Assembly: GCA_024434115.1 (NCBI GenBank)
Contig: QMIT01000001.1
Span: 124,001 to 188,000 of the forward strand
Length of the DNA: 64,000 nt
Direction: 5' to 3'
Source of the DNA: Chloroflexota bacterium
Lineage (GTDB): Bacteria; Chloroflexota; Anaerolineae; Aggregatilineales; J027
Shown in pieces: positions 8,159 through 17,718 of this stretch. The translations under genes and the position numbers were made by a program. Positions within the stretch are counted from its first letter, which is position 1; each line of letters begins with the position of its first letter. The notes below the pieces were generated by a model. It was not told the origin of the DNA, made no database searches, and worked only from the letters and a program-made list of their open reading frames with translations.

Positions 8159-10654
8159 TCAGTCGGGAATGAAGGTAAACATCCGCTCGGCATTGGCTTC
8201 GACGGCTTCACGGGTAAACCACGAATTGCGATATTGCCCGGTTGCCCATAGCTCCATTTGGTCATCATAATGCGGGCTAAAGGGGTTGCCACTTTGACCA
8301 ATCGGCAAAATACGCTGGCTGTTGTCGAAGTTGCTAAAATCAATCAACTGGCGCTGGCTGGGGATGTAGGTCGTGTCAAACGAATCATCGGAGTAGCCAA
8401 TCGCGTTGACGATGGACGCGCCACCGGGAGTTTCAATTTCACGGTTAAAGATGGCTTCAACTTCAGGGTCGCCACTGTATCCAAGCGGTTCAGCCACGTT
8501 ACGGGTGAGGTGCAGGGCGCCCCAACGCCATTGACTGCGATCTTCGCCATATTGTTCAACCATTCTCGCATAGCCAGATGCAAAAGCCGTCTTCAGAATG
8601 TCATCGGGTGTCTCAACGACATCTTCGGTATCCCCGTTATCCCACAACTGCCCATAAATCGGATTCGCTTTGTTTGCCAACAGGACGCGGAACACTTCCC
8701 AGAAGCGCGGACTGCCGGGGCCAACATCGCCATAGAAATCGCCGAAGTCATCATTGAAGGTCAGGCGGTTAATTTCCATCCAGACTGTTTCGAACAACGC
8801 GGCGTAGGGGCTGTCTATTGAATTGTAGTGATCCCATTCGCCCAGCCATGTCACAGCTTCGGTGAGGGCAGGATCGTCAAAAGTTAGGGCTTGCAGGGCA
8901 GGAACAATCGTATCGGCGTTGCCATTATAATTATCGGTTTGGATGGCCTTGAGTTCGTCCATCGTAAAAATACCATCGGCGTCACTTTGAAGTAGGGTTT
9001 CGATGCGTTTGGCGCGATAGCCGTAGTCATTCACTTCAAGCAGATAGTAGGGGAAGTCATCACCCACGACGCGGTTGTTGGCGGTGGCAATATACCCTTG
9101 TTCGGGATTAAACACTTCGGGCATTTCTTCAAACGGGATATAACCCTGCCACGCAAATTGGTCGGTGCTGCCATCCACAGGCATACGCGGGTCGTGGCCC
9201 TCGGCGCGGATGGGCACTTTGGAGGAGAGTTTATAGCCGATATTGCCTTCAATATCTGCGTAGACGATATTTTGGCAGGCTGTATCAAACAGCGACACCG
9301 CCGTCAAAAATTCTTCCCAATTGGTGGCGCGGTCAAAATGGAGAATGCTTTCAATTATTGTGCTGGGGTCAAGGGTTGTCCAGCGTAATGCCCATACGGG
9401 TTCAAAACCGAGCGCTTCCGAAACAACAGGCCCCCAGACTGAATTCCGCACTTGCACCTCGATGGGATCGCCGCCGACCACGTTGACGGTTTCAGTACGC
9501 ACATCAAAATCTACCCATTCGCCATTATATTGATATTGCAGAGGGTTATCGGGGTTGAGGGTAAGCGTGTAGAGGTCTTGGGTATCGGCCCCACCGACGG
9601 TCAAGCCCCAAGCGATGTGGTCGTTATTGCCGATTAACACGCCGGGAGCGCCGGGGAAAATGACTCCAACGACATCATAGGCACAGTTCTCATTTTTCTC
9701 AACACAGTGCAGCCCTTGTTCATACCACACACCCGGCATGGCAATCCCGATATGGGGGTCGTTGGCGAGATAAGGTGCGCCTGTGTCGGTGCGGCTGCCG
9801 CTGATTGTCCATGAGTTTGAAATTGCCGTTGTGCCATAACCTATCACGGTGCGGATTTCATCTAAATCCACATTCCCGACGAGTTGGGTATGCACATTGC
9901 TGAAATCAAAGGTGAGGGGCGTATCGCCTTCGGGTACAACCATAGAGGTCGTGGCGGCGGTGTAATCAATCCCACCGGGTTGGGTAATCAGGGGGTGGTC
10001 AGCGGGATATTTCGGGAAGAACAATTGCAGGGCAATCGTTGCCAATGCTCCCGCGCCCTCAGCAATCACTGAACGCTGAATTTCGGCTTGGAAGTCGTCG
10101 GCAAAAGTAAAGGTTAAGGCTTTGCCAAAAGTAACGGTATCCAGCGGGGTCCAAGGATCAATGGTGGGTTCGATGCCTTTTTCAGCGAGATAGCTGTATT
10201 CGGCGGCCACTTGGTCGGGAGTCTTGTCTGCCAGATAAGCATTTACGCCATCCGAATAGGCTTGCAGGGCGCTGAGGGCGTCGGCGTCAAAGATGGCAAG
10301 GTCTTGTTCGGCGGCGACACGCAGGCCGAGTGTGCGAAAAAAAGCATCCTGCCCGGCATAGGATGGCTCTATTTCGGCGAGGCGGCCCGAAGCCAAACGC
10401 CTTGACCATTCCATCTGCCAGAAGCGCTCGCTGGCATGGATATAACCTTGTGCCATAAAAAGATCATGCGAAGTTTGGGCATAGATGTGAGGAATTCCAT
10501 AGCTATCTAAATAAACCAACACCTCAGCATCAAGGCCGGGAAGGGTGAGCGTTTCGCCTTCTTGGGCTTTGGCAGGGGCGGGATGGTTGACATGGGCCGA
10601 AATGGGGACGAGGGTTAGCACGAATATTAAAAGCAACCCTATTTTGGTACGCAT
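8159..10654 (-). CDS. penicillin acylase family (S45) Ntn-hydrolase, exported
   Basis: Secreted N-terminal-nucleophile amidohydrolase that splits acyl-amides such as beta-lactam side chains or acyl-homoserine lactones. 831 residues: a Sec signal peptide (about 1-30, ending before AKAQ), an alpha chain, a spacer, and the beta chain that should begin at Ser279 in SNSWTISG, followed by the conserved RTDTGAPYLANDPHI and GVLIGNNDHIAWGLT. The autocatalytic Ser and oxyanion region are intact. It stands alone between a palindromic repeat and a divergent metal transporter gene. The natural substrate is not predictable; quorum-signal or antibiotic acylase activities are both known in the family. Confidence 0.92.
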   Translation of the reverse strand: MRTKIGLLLIFVLTLVPISAHVNHPAPAKAQEGETLTLPGLDAEVLVYLDSYGIPHIYAQTSHDLFMAQGYIHASERFWQMEWSRRLASGRLAEIEPSYAGQDAFFRTLGLRVAAEQDLAIFDADALSALQAYSDGVNAYLADKTPDQVAAEYSYLAEKGIEPTIDPWTPLDTVTFGKALTFTFADDFQAEIQRSVIAEGAGALATIALQLFFPKYPADHPLITQPGGIDYTAATTSMVVPEGDTPLTFDFSNVHTQLVGNVDLDEIRTVIGYGTTAISNSWTISGSRTDTGAPYLANDPHIGIAMPGVWYEQGLHCVEKNENCAYDVVGVIFPGAPGVLIGNNDHIAWGLTVGGADTQDLYTLTLNPDNPLQYQYNGEWVDFDVRTETVNVVGGDPIEVQVRNSVWGPVVSEALGFEPVWALRWTTLDPSTIIESILHFDRATNWEEFLTAVSLFDTACQNIVYADIEGNIGYKLSSKVPIRAEGHDPRMPVDGSTDQFAWQGYIPFEEMPEVFNPEQGYIATANNRVVGDDFPYYLLEVNDYGYRAKRIETLLQSDADGIFTMDELKAIQTDNYNGNADTIVPALQALTFDDPALTEAVTWLGEWDHYNSIDSPYAALFETVWMEINRLTFNDDFGDFYGDVGPGSPRFWEVFRVLLANKANPIYGQLWDNGDTEDVVETPDDILKTAFASGYARMVEQYGEDRSQWRWGALHLTRNVAEPLGYSGDPEVEAIFNREIETPGGASIVNAIGYSDDSFDTTYIPSQRQLIDFSNFDNSQRILPIGQSGNPFSPHYDDQMELWATGQYRNSWFTREAVEANAERMFTFIPD

Positions 10655-10840
10655 TTTTTAAAAATCTCCAAATTGTGATAAATGTAACCACGTTCATGGG
10701 GGCCAAAACTAACGGTACTTCCTAGCTCCAAATCTCCTTTCCATAAAATCGAACCTCCTTTTATCAAATGTACTCCCACTGTACATGAAGAGCAAAATTT
10801 GAGTGCCAAAATGAACTCACAATGACCCATCCAAGCCTGC

Positions 10841-10846
10841 TACAAT
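10841..10846 (+). promoter_or_regulatory. probable extended -10 element (TGC-TACAAT) for the CDF gene
   Basis: TACAAT preceded by TGC, 31 bp before the ATG at 10877. An AGGAG ribosome-binding site follows at about 10867. The -35 region is poor, as expected for an extended -10 promoter. Similar TGCTACAAT or TGCTACACT sites occur before other genes in the window. Confidence 0.45.
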
Positions 10847-10876
10847 ACACACAGCGAAACTTCAACAGGAGAATCT

Positions 10877-12277
10877 ATGGCAGTTCATGAACACCCATTG
10901 AACGAACGTACCCAAGCCGTGAGTCGGGTATTGTGGCAAATTTTGGTGCTTAACGTACTGGTGGCGGCGGGCAAAATTGTGGTTGGCCTGTTCACTGGCA
11001 CGGTGTCCATCATCGCCGATGGCTTGCATAGCACGATTGATTCGGCCTCCAATATCATTGCCCTTTTTGCCCAACGGATTGCGGCCCGCCCGCCGGATGA
11101 AACACATCCCTATGGACATCAACGATTTGAAACACTGGCAAGTTTGGGGATTGGCGGAATGCTGCTTTTGGCGGGGTGGGAAGTGCTCAAAGTGGCGATT
11201 GAACGTCTCCGTTCAGGTGAAGTTCCCGAAGTCGGCACGGTACAATTTGCGGTGCTGCTGGCGACACTGGTGATTAATCTTTGGGTCGTGTTGTATGAAC
11301 GCAATAAGAGCCAAAAACTGAATTCGGAATTGTTGAAAGCCGATGCTGCCCACACCACCTCGGATGTCTGGGTGACGATTTCGGTCATCACAGGCTTAAT
11401 TGGCGTCAAGTTGGGGCTGGGGTGGATGGACGCGGCGGTGTCGTTGTTGATCGTGGGCGTGATTGGATACACGGCGTGGGGTATTCTGCGGCGCACGGGC
11501 GGTGTGTTGGTGGATGAAGCACCCCTGTCGCCTGAAAAACTGGCCGAAATTGCTGAATTGACACCGGGAGTGAATAAAGTCATTCGCGCTCGCAGTCGGG
11601 GGACGGAAGACGCGGTATTGGTGGATTTGGATGTGCAAATGGATTCGAGTATCAGCACGGAATACGCCAGCAATATCACCGAACGGATTCGGGAACGATT
11701 GGCAGGGCGGTTTCCCCATATCACCGAAGTGCAGGTACACGTCATCCCCGATAACAGTCATCAATTGGACTATATTACGGCTGCCCGCGCTGCCGCCGAC
11801 GCATTGGGCTTGGGGGTGCATGAAATCAGTGGGGTGGTGACACCGCAGGGCAAGGTTTTGGAGATGCACGTCGAAGTTCCGCCCGCTGTCACCTTGCGAG
11901 AAGCCCATCGCCAAATTGACCAATTGGAGTCACGGCTACGTGATCGGCCTGAAATTGTGGACGTGGTGACACATATCGAACCTGCTGAATTTGCCAGCGC
12001 CATGCCAGCGGTATCACCGGATGCCACCAAACTGCATGTGGATGCCTTAACCAAATTACGCCATCAATTTCCGCAGGGCGACTGGCATGATTCCAATATT
12101 CGGCGTGACCGAACAGGTTATGCGCTGACGCTGCACTGCCATCTGCCGGGGGACATCAGCATCGAAATAGCCCATCAAATCGCAGAAGAGGCCGAGTTAT
12201 TTTTGCGGATGCAGTTTCCGCAGATTCATCGAGTGACAATTCATACTGAACCGGAAGAAGATTTGCATGGCCTATGA
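10877..12277 (+). CDS. cation diffusion facilitator (CDF) exporter with three C-terminal ZT_dimer-like domains
   Basis: Divalent metal/proton antiporter of the inner membrane. The transmembrane part (about 1-195) has the CDF metal-site motifs ADGLHSTIDSASN in helix II, HPYGHQRFE in the II-III region and DAAHTTSDVWVT in helix V. The usual protein is about 300 residues; this one is 466. The extra length reads as repeated ferredoxin-like cytoplasmic domains: about 195-275 (ending VQVHVIPD), 280-370 (ending VVTHIEPAE) and 385-460 (ending VTIHTEPEE). The first is the standard CDF dimerisation domain; the second and third look like copies. The stop overlaps the next gene by 4 bp. The metal is probably Zn, Fe or Mn. 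Confidence 0.9.
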   Translation: MAVHEHPLNERTQAVSRVLWQILVLNVLVAAGKIVVGLFTGTVSIIADGLHSTIDSASNIIALFAQRIAARPPDETHPYGHQRFETLASLGIGGMLLLAGWEVLKVAIERLRSGEVPEVGTVQFAVLLATLVINLWVVLYERNKSQKLNSELLKADAAHTTSDVWVTISVITGLIGVKLGLGWMDAAVSLLIVGVIGYTAWGILRRTGGVLVDEAPLSPEKLAEIAELTPGVNKVIRARSRGTEDAVLVDLDVQMDSSISTEYASNITERIRERLAGRFPHITEVQVHVIPDNSHQLDYITAARAAADALGLGVHEISGVVTPQGKVLEMHVEVPPAVTLREAHRQIDQLESRLRDRPEIVDVVTHIEPAEFASAMPAVSPDATKLHVDALTKLRHQFPQGDWHDSNIRRDRTGYALTLHCHLPGDISIEIAHQIAEEAELFLRMQFPQIHRVTIHTEPEEDLHGL

Positions 12278-12678
12278 AAATCTCGAAGCACCTACACAAA
12301 TTTCATCTACATGATTCGACGGTTGATGCTCTCTATTTTGTGCCTTCGGAAAAGCGTCTGATTTTACCGATTCGTTTATGCGACTGGAATGGTGACAGCG
12401 AACCAGATGAGATATTCGGCAAAGCAGGTCTGCTAGTTTTTCATGGGGTTGAGAATTTCAAGACTGAGCCGGGACTAACAGGGTTTGTGTGGGATCAGAA
12501 TTTCGGATTAGAGGTGCTTGACCTTGACTATCGACCAGAATTGAATTTAAGCGATGGTCGGGAAGGCGTATGGGGACTATTTGAATTTAAAACAATACCC
12601 CGTGATAAACCCCATCAAAATGTTCTTGAAATATCTTTCACGGCGACGCATTTTGAGTGGTTGGAAACACAACAATAA
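12274..12678 (+). CDS. hypothetical protein coupled to the CDF exporter
   Basis: 134 residues with no signal peptide or membrane helix. No family recognised. The start codon overlaps the CDF stop (ATGA), so translation is probably coupled to the exporter. The N-terminus is His-rich (HLHKFHLHDS), which might bind metal, but this is weak evidence. The rest is a mixed beta-rich sequence with many aromatic and acidic residues, reminiscent of small immunity-like or SMI-type proteins without a clear match. Confidence 0.55.
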   Translation: MKISKHLHKFHLHDSTVDALYFVPSEKRLILPIRLCDWNGDSEPDEIFGKAGLLVFHGVENFKTEPGLTGFVWDQNFGLEVLDLDYRPELNLSDGREGVWGLFEFKTIPRDKPHQNVLEISFTATHFEWLETQQ

Positions 12679-12693
12679 AGGGAGTTTTTGACG

Positions 12694-13647
12694 ATGAAGA
12701 TTGGGATTGTAGGAACAGGTTTTGTGGGGGCGACGGCGGCTTATGCACTGGTGATGCAGGGCATTGGGCGTGAGATTGTTTTGGTAGACAAAAATACTGC
12801 CCGCGCCGAAGCTGAGGCCAATGATATTTTTCATGCTGTGCCCTTTGCTAACCCACTCAATATACGGGCAGGCGGTTATCCCGACCTTGTAAATTCGAGG
12901 GTCATCATTTTGGCGGCAGGGGTCAATCAACAACCGGGGGAGACACGCCTACAATTATTGACCCGTAACGCCAAGATTTTTGGAGAGGTGGTGCCCGAAA
13001 TTTTGCGTTATGCTCCCGACGCGGTGTTGGTGGTGGCAACCAATCCGGTGGATATTATGACCCACCTGACAGCCCAATTTGCTGCTCAACAGGGAGTGCC
13101 ATCCAGTCGGGTGATTGGTTCCGGTACGACACTCGACACGGCCCGCTTTCGTGTTCTGTTGGGACGCTTTTTGGGGGTGGATTCCCAGCATGTACATGGT
13201 TATGTGGTCGGCGAACATGGGGATTCGGAAGTGCTCACATGGTCACTGGTAACGGTGGGGGGCATTCCACTGCAAGAATTTTGTGAACGGCGGGGCATTA
13301 CGCTGGATGCAACCATCAAACAGCAAATTGATGAGCAGGTGCGGCGGGCGGCCTATCATATTATCAGCGGTAAACAGGCGACCTATTATGGCATTGGGAG
13401 CGCATTGGCTCGGATTGTAGATGTGATTTTAAGCGATCAACGCTCGATTCTAAGTGTCTGCACTCCGGTTGATGAGGTGGTGGGTGTCCGAGATGTCACT
13501 TTGGCTTTACCCCATCTATTGGGCGGAAGCGGGGTCATTGAAACCCTCTCATTGCCACTCAGCCTGAGCGACGATGAGGAAGAACAATTACGCAAGAGTG
13601 CGATGGTGATACGGACAGCGATTGAGAGTTTGGGCCAACAAAGCTGA
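12694..13647 (+). CDS. ldh: L-lactate dehydrogenase
   Basis: NAD-dependent oxidoreductase that interconverts pyruvate and L-lactate in the cytoplasm. The Rossmann glycine motif [10 protein letters not shown] opens the protein and Asp follows at the end of strand 2 (VLVDK). The specificity loop reads [11 protein letters not shown], with Gln at the position where malate dehydrogenases carry Arg, which favours lactate. Catalytic His is in GEHGDSEV, and NPVD and the substrate Arg region are present. ATG at 12694 has AGGGAG nine bases upstream; an in-frame TTG at 12688 is too close to that site. The allosteric His of fructose-bisphosphate-regulated LDHs was not assessed. Confidence 0.93.
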   Translation: MKIGIVGTGFVGATAAYALVMQGIGREIVLVDKNTARAEAEANDIFHAVPFANPLNIRAGGYPDLVNSRVIILAAGVNQQPGETRLQLLTRNAKIFGEVVPEILRYAPDAVLVVATNPVDIMTHLTAQFAAQQGVPSSRVIGSGTTLDTARFRVLLGRFLGVDSQHVHGYVVGEHGDSEVLTWSLVTVGGIPLQEFCERRGITLDATIKQQIDEQVRRAAYHIISGKQATYYGIGSALARIVDVILSDQRSILSVCTPVDEVVGVRDVTLALPHLLGGSGVIETLSLPLSLSDDEEEQLRKSAMVIRTAIESLGQQS

Positions 13648-13655
13648 CAAGTAAA

Positions 13656-13692
13656 AAAAGAGGACGCCGGAAAGAATCCGACTTCCTCTTTT
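13656..13692. terminator. bidirectional rho-independent terminator
   Basis: AAAAGAGGA (13656-13664) pairs with TCCTCTTTT (13684-13692); an inner CGG/CCG pair closes the loop. It has A and T tracts on both sides and lies between the convergent ldh and YflT-like genes, so it can end both transcripts. Confidence 0.8.
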
Positions 13693-13720
13693 GAGTAGAG
13701 ACCTGTTCCACTGCTGGAAA

Positions 13721-14638
13721 TTAGTCAGTTAGGCTGTCCCATGCGTTACGAACGGCCTCTTTGACTTGCTCCCATGTGTTGGGACGTTCGTCCTCCCAAC
13801 GACGGCGGGCTTCGGGTTCAATTTGTTCCCACTGATAGCCGCGATAGTAGCTATTCGACCCCAGATTAAACCCATACAGATAGGCAGGCAGGTAAAAATC
13901 ATAGGGGTTGCCGGTTTGCCCGTAATACATGTTGTAGTGATTGCGATACTCTGGCGCATAGTTCTCGAAGGTACGGGGTCGGCTGTAGGTGCGGACGCCT
14001 GTACGTTCGGAAGTGTAAGTGCCGCCCCGTGTGGAAGCGCTTTGGGCCATCATATCCCCGCTCTGTTGACGCTGTTCCGTTGAAAAATCAGCGGTATCAT
14101 CGTTGATGTCGGCACTGTTTTGGACATCCAGATCAATCGGATTGTGGCGATTCATCACTTCGCGCACCCGATCTGCCCATGTTTCGTGAACACTGACCCC
14201 CACCAATGCACCCCCTTTGCGGATGCCTTCGGTGTAATAGGCTGCATCTTCTTCGGGCACACCAAAATTCATCAGGCTGGCCGCGATACCACCTGTCACT
14301 GCACCAGTAGCCGCGCCGACACCCGCCGATAATGCAGCGGCGCCCAAAGCCCCACCGGCGATAATCGGCCCAACACCGGGGATCAGGGCTACACCCAACC
14401 CAACCAGTGTACCCACGACTGCGCCAAAACCAGCGCCTTCGGCAGCTTCGACATCACCATCTGCGCCACCCACTTGGTCTTTGGGGGCGGTTATCTGCCA
14501 TTTTTCGCCATAACGGGTCACACTGTCACTGGCGACAAGGCTAATGGTGCGGCGGTCAAGCCCTGCATTCACCAAATCTTCGACGACCTTGCGTGCCGTA
14601 TTAAAATCTTTGTAGAGGCCAACAAATGTCTCAGACAT
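13721..14638 (-). CDS. YflT-like general stress protein with glycine-zipper segment
   Basis: 305 residues. The first about 60 residues match the pattern of the heat-induced stress protein YflT / general stress protein 17M domain (FVGLYKDFNTARKVVEDLV, then an ISLVASD strand). A Gly/Ala-rich stretch at about 70-135, with repeated GxxxG spacing, looks like a membrane-inserting glycine zipper. The C-terminal half is hydrophilic and Tyr/Arg/Asn-rich (probably disordered), ending in a helical segment with W-D-S-L. Such proteins are known from general stress regulons; the mechanism is unknown. The gene is monocistronic, with a bidirectional terminator at its 3' end. Confidence 0.72.
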   Translation of the reverse strand: MSETFVGLYKDFNTARKVVEDLVNAGLDRRTISLVASDSVTRYGEKWQITAPKDQVGGADGDVEAAEGAGFGAVVGTLVGLGVALIPGVGPIIAGGALGAAALSAGVGAATGAVTGGIAASLMNFGVPEEDAAYYTEGIRKGGALVGVSVHETWADRVREVMNRHNPIDLDVQNSADINDDTADFSTEQRQQSGDMMAQSASTRGGTYTSERTGVRTYSRPRTFENYAPEYRNHYNMYYGQTGNPYDFYLPAYLYGFNLGSNSYYRGYQWEQIEPEARRRWEDERPNTWEQVKEAVRNAWDSLTD

Positions 14639-14752
14639 TGTATTCTCCTTAGCTTAATCATCCATAATTCAATCATAAAAGATCGTACTTTATGGATGAG
14701 GCACAGGTGGCCTATTTGTGTTAGGGTCACTTGGTCGGTCATTGAGAGGGTA

Positions 14753-14797
14753 GGGAGAAAGAGATTGGCTTGGCAAGCAAAGGCCATCTCTTCTCCC
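14753..14797. repeat. imperfect long inverted repeat in an intergenic region
   Basis: GGGAGA-A-AGAGAT-T-GGC pairs with GCC-ATCTCT-TCTCCC around a 13-base loop, with two single-base bulges. It lies in the 211-bp space between the DUF1501 stop (14850) and the start of the stress protein gene (14638). No T-tract follows on the minus strand, so it is not a standard terminator. It may be a processing or stabilising hairpin, or part of the stress gene's leader. Confidence 0.55.
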
Positions 14798-14849
14798 AAA
14801 CGGGATAGCCTAGTGAGCAGAATCTTGTAGACTGTCCTAAAATGGGCAG

Positions 14850-16124
14850 TTAGCCTTTCAGGATAGCGCCGACAGATTTGGCTGTATGACCGGGAAATAC
14901 AAGGTTGAGGTCAGTTCGTGCGGTGCGATTGGTCAGAAGCTCACTCAACACGTCACGGTAATCGGTGGTGATCTGTAAATCGCCGTTGTCCAGAAAGTCG
15001 GAATTAAGACCGGGCCATTGAGTAATGACGGGCGTTCTAGCGACGTGTGAACTCATAATGTACATCGCGCCTCCGTGTCCATGATCCGTTCCTCCTCCAC
15101 CATTTTCTTGCACCCGCCGCCCAAATTCGGACATAACGACGACTGTAATTTTGCCCATGTAATCGAGCATATCATCATGAAAGGCGCGGAGATTCTGGCT
15201 GAGTGAGGTGAGCAGGCTAGACAACAGGCCTTCGCTGCGACCCTGTGCGACGTGCGTGTCGTAATTGCCGTGATCTACACAGGCAACCTCTAAACCCGCG
15301 CTTGCCTTGATGAGAGCCGCTGTTTGTTTAAGGCCGCGTCCCAGATCGGAATCATCATAATGGGCGCTGTTGGCAGGGCGATATTTATCCACATCAATCT
15401 GCTTCACCAGTTCGAGGGCTTGGAAGGTGGCATCGGCGCTCAGATTTAGCGGTGCGCCGCCTTCTTGGTACATGGCCGAAAGCGTGGCTGCCATCTGATC
15501 GGTCTGGCGGGTGTCGCCATGCAGATGGAAATCGGCAATCGAGCGCAGGGCATTGGCGGATACATAACCCCGCAGACTGGTCGGGAGTTTATCACTCCAA
15601 CCGATGGCGCGTAACGGCGAATCTCCCTCCGCTGAGGTCGCCATGAGATGACGGCCCAACCAGCCCGAACCGATGCCTGCCTCCGCGCCATTTGTACCAC
15701 GCTCCATTAAATCCATCGCTTCGAAATGACTGCGTGAGACATTGGGTGTACCAGCGGCGTGAACAATGGTCATATGCCCGTTCATCAGAAGTTCGTGGAT
15801 GGGGCGCATATCGGGATTCAGGCCAAAAAAGTCATCCAGCGCCAACGCCTTCACACTATCGCTGCTGTCGGGCTGCCCAATGGCGAGCAGGGGACGGGCT
15901 TTGTAGTAGTTGTCATCGCCAAACGGCACAATCATATTAAGGGCGTCTGCACCGCCACGCAGAAAAATGCAGACCAGCGTATCGCCTTTGACGCCCTCGC
16001 TGGCAAAAGCAAGACGCGGCAACCAAGCGGGCCACAGAACGCGGGTAGCTCCGATAGCGCTGAGGGCAGTAGCAGCCTGTAACCATTGACGGCGGGATAA
16101 CAGCGGGGTACGGTTTTCGGACAT
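14850..16124 (-). CDS. DUF1501 protein, Tat-exported
   Basis: 424 residues. The start carries a twin-arginine signal (SRRQWLQAA, then a hydrophobic run). The mature part follows the DUF1501 pattern, related to the alkaline phosphatase/sulfatase superfamily, with CIFLRGGADALNMIVPF, HAAGTPNVSRSHFEAMDLME, VVVMSEFGRRVQENGGGGTDHG and HGGAMYIM. The DUF1800 gene lies 50 bp upstream and is translated first. The two families recur together in many bacteria as exported pairs of unknown function; the metal-type His/Asp residues suggest hydrolase ancestry, but no activity is established here. Confidence 0.88.
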   Translation of the reverse strand: MSENRTPLLSRRQWLQAATALSAIGATRVLWPAWLPRLAFASEGVKGDTLVCIFLRGGADALNMIVPFGDDNYYKARPLLAIGQPDSSDSVKALALDDFFGLNPDMRPIHELLMNGHMTIVHAAGTPNVSRSHFEAMDLMERGTNGAEAGIGSGWLGRHLMATSAEGDSPLRAIGWSDKLPTSLRGYVSANALRSIADFHLHGDTRQTDQMAATLSAMYQEGGAPLNLSADATFQALELVKQIDVDKYRPANSAHYDDSDLGRGLKQTAALIKASAGLEVACVDHGNYDTHVAQGRSEGLLSSLLTSLSQNLRAFHDDMLDYMGKITVVVMSEFGRRVQENGGGGTDHGHGGAMYIMSSHVARTPVITQWPGLNSDFLDNGDLQITTDYRDVLSELLTNRTARTDLNLVFPGHTAKSVGAILKG

Positions 16125-16174
16125 GATGAATCTCCTGTGTAATTAACCTCCAAAATACCGAGGGGAGGAGGGAT

Positions 16175-17701
16175 TTATCTCCATTGAAAAGCAGGACTCG
16201 CCAGCAGCAGACCGAGCGTTTGCCGCATTTGGTCGCGCCCCTTGTCGTCATTTAAATTCGGCTTTTTGCCGGAGCCGCCTGTCGCAAAATTCCACAAGGC
16301 AGCACTCTCGTTGAGGGTCAGATCACGCGCCAAGACTAATCGCCCAAAGTTGTGCAGCAGTTTTTCGGCGTTGCGCTCAGCGTCCATGCGTTCGGCAATG
16401 TCCCATATGTCTATTTTGACACCAGATAGCTCCTCATTCATCAGGTCGAGGGCGAGATTGATGCGCGGGAGCATATTGTTGGCCCAACCGACGGCGTTAT
16501 CGGGATAACCGTCCGGGGTGGCCCATGCAAACGGGCGATGCCCCATGCGGTCTAATATATCAATCAACACGCGGTTGCCGTCGTAATTGGCGTTGGTGGC
16601 CCGTAGCAGCGACACCATCAATTCAAAGGGGCGCTTGATTTTGGGTGGGGCGCTGTCAAAATCGGGATGGTTCAAGAGGGTACGCAGCACGTCCCGAATA
16701 TCACCATCGGTGGATTGCCATGTGCTGACGCAAGCATCAATGATATTTTGGGGTGGGTCGTCAGCGATGAAGCGGCGTACCAGCTTGGTGCAGACAAATT
16801 GGGGCGTGCTGGGGTGATTGACCAAAATTTCCAAGACCTTATCCCCATCGTCCTTACCACCACCCGCCGAGATGACATGCCCCAAGACCGTTTTTTCGCC
16901 ATCGTCGTGCCAAGCACTGTGATATTCAAACTCCCCGTCGTCGTTTTTGCCCCAACCAGTCAGGCAGCGGGCGACCTCTTGGATGTCCTGTTCGGTATAG
17001 CCCCCATGCACGCCGAGGGTATGCAGTTCCATAATCTCACGGGCATAATTTTCATTGGGGTGGCTTTTTTCATTCTCGGTGTTGTCCAAATAGTGCAGCA
17101 TGGCTGGGCTGTGGGCGGATGCCTTCAACAGATCACGGAATTTGCCGAGGGTGTGTGGACGAATCACCGTGCGGTCATCTACCGTTTTGAAATACAACAC
17201 ATCGTTTTTAAATTGGTAGATGCTGAAATGGTCTGTCCAGAAGCCAACCATGACCTCATATAACTGACGCTCGGAGAAAATGGCCCGTACAAGGGTCATT
17301 TGGGCCAATTCATAGGCGACCAAATCTTTATCCCCACCGCCGAAATCGTCACTGCCATGCAGCGACATCAAATCTTGGGCTTGCCATTTGAGTGTATCGT
17401 AACGCCGCAGCCGCCAATCCAGCGCGTCATCATCTACATCTTGATAATCCAACTGCTGCTCAATCCATTTTTCGTGGCCCAACTGCTGCACTTTTTCCAT
17501 CTGACCGGGGCGGGGGCCATAGGCGGCACGATTGAGTAAATGGGCGATGGGGTGACGGTTCGCGCCCGATGGCAACCAGAGTTCTTTGGGTAGGTCGGGC
17601 TGGGCAAGGCGATCAATAACATTGCTGCAACCAGAGGCCGCCAAGAGTGTCCCCCCAGCAAGGGTGGTCAGGAAAGCGCGGCGTGAAAGTTGGGTTTTCA
17701 T
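16175..17701 (-). CDS. DUF1800 protein, Tat-exported (possible lipoprotein)
   Basis: 508 residues. The N-terminus has LSRRAFLTTLAGG, a Tat motif, followed by LLAASGCS, which could also be a lipobox. DUF1800 features are present: HLLNRAAYGPRPGQ, an FWTDHFSIYQ segment, NENYAREIMELHTLGV, QEVARCLTGW and the terminal GLLLASPAFQWR. ATG at 17701 has GAGGG upstream. It is the partner of the DUF1501 gene and is preceded by a small membrane-protein gene 17 bp away, so the three are probably one operon for an exported complex. Biochemical role unknown. Confidence 0.9.
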   Translation of the reverse strand: MKTQLSRRAFLTTLAGGTLLAASGCSNVIDRLAQPDLPKELWLPSGANRHPIAHLLNRAAYGPRPGQMEKVQQLGHEKWIEQQLDYQDVDDDALDWRLRRYDTLKWQAQDLMSLHGSDDFGGGDKDLVAYELAQMTLVRAIFSERQLYEVMVGFWTDHFSIYQFKNDVLYFKTVDDRTVIRPHTLGKFRDLLKASAHSPAMLHYLDNTENEKSHPNENYAREIMELHTLGVHGGYTEQDIQEVARCLTGWGKNDDGEFEYHSAWHDDGEKTVLGHVISAGGGKDDGDKVLEILVNHPSTPQFVCTKLVRRFIADDPPQNIIDACVSTWQSTDGDIRDVLRTLLNHPDFDSAPPKIKRPFELMVSLLRATNANYDGNRVLIDILDRMGHRPFAWATPDGYPDNAVGWANNMLPRINLALDLMNEELSGVKIDIWDIAERMDAERNAEKLLHNFGRLVLARDLTLNESAALWNFATGGSGKKPNLNDDKGRDQMRQTLGLLLASPAFQWR

Positions 17702-17718
17702 GGAAATACCCTCAATGA

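Noticed and set aside
11119-11745. 208-codon open frame on the minus strand opposite the CDF gene
   Set aside because: Thr/Ser-rich shadow; the + strand gene has clear motifs.
12694-13647. Malate dehydrogenase
   Set aside because: The specificity loop has Gln ([11 protein letters not shown]) rather than Arg, which favours lactate.
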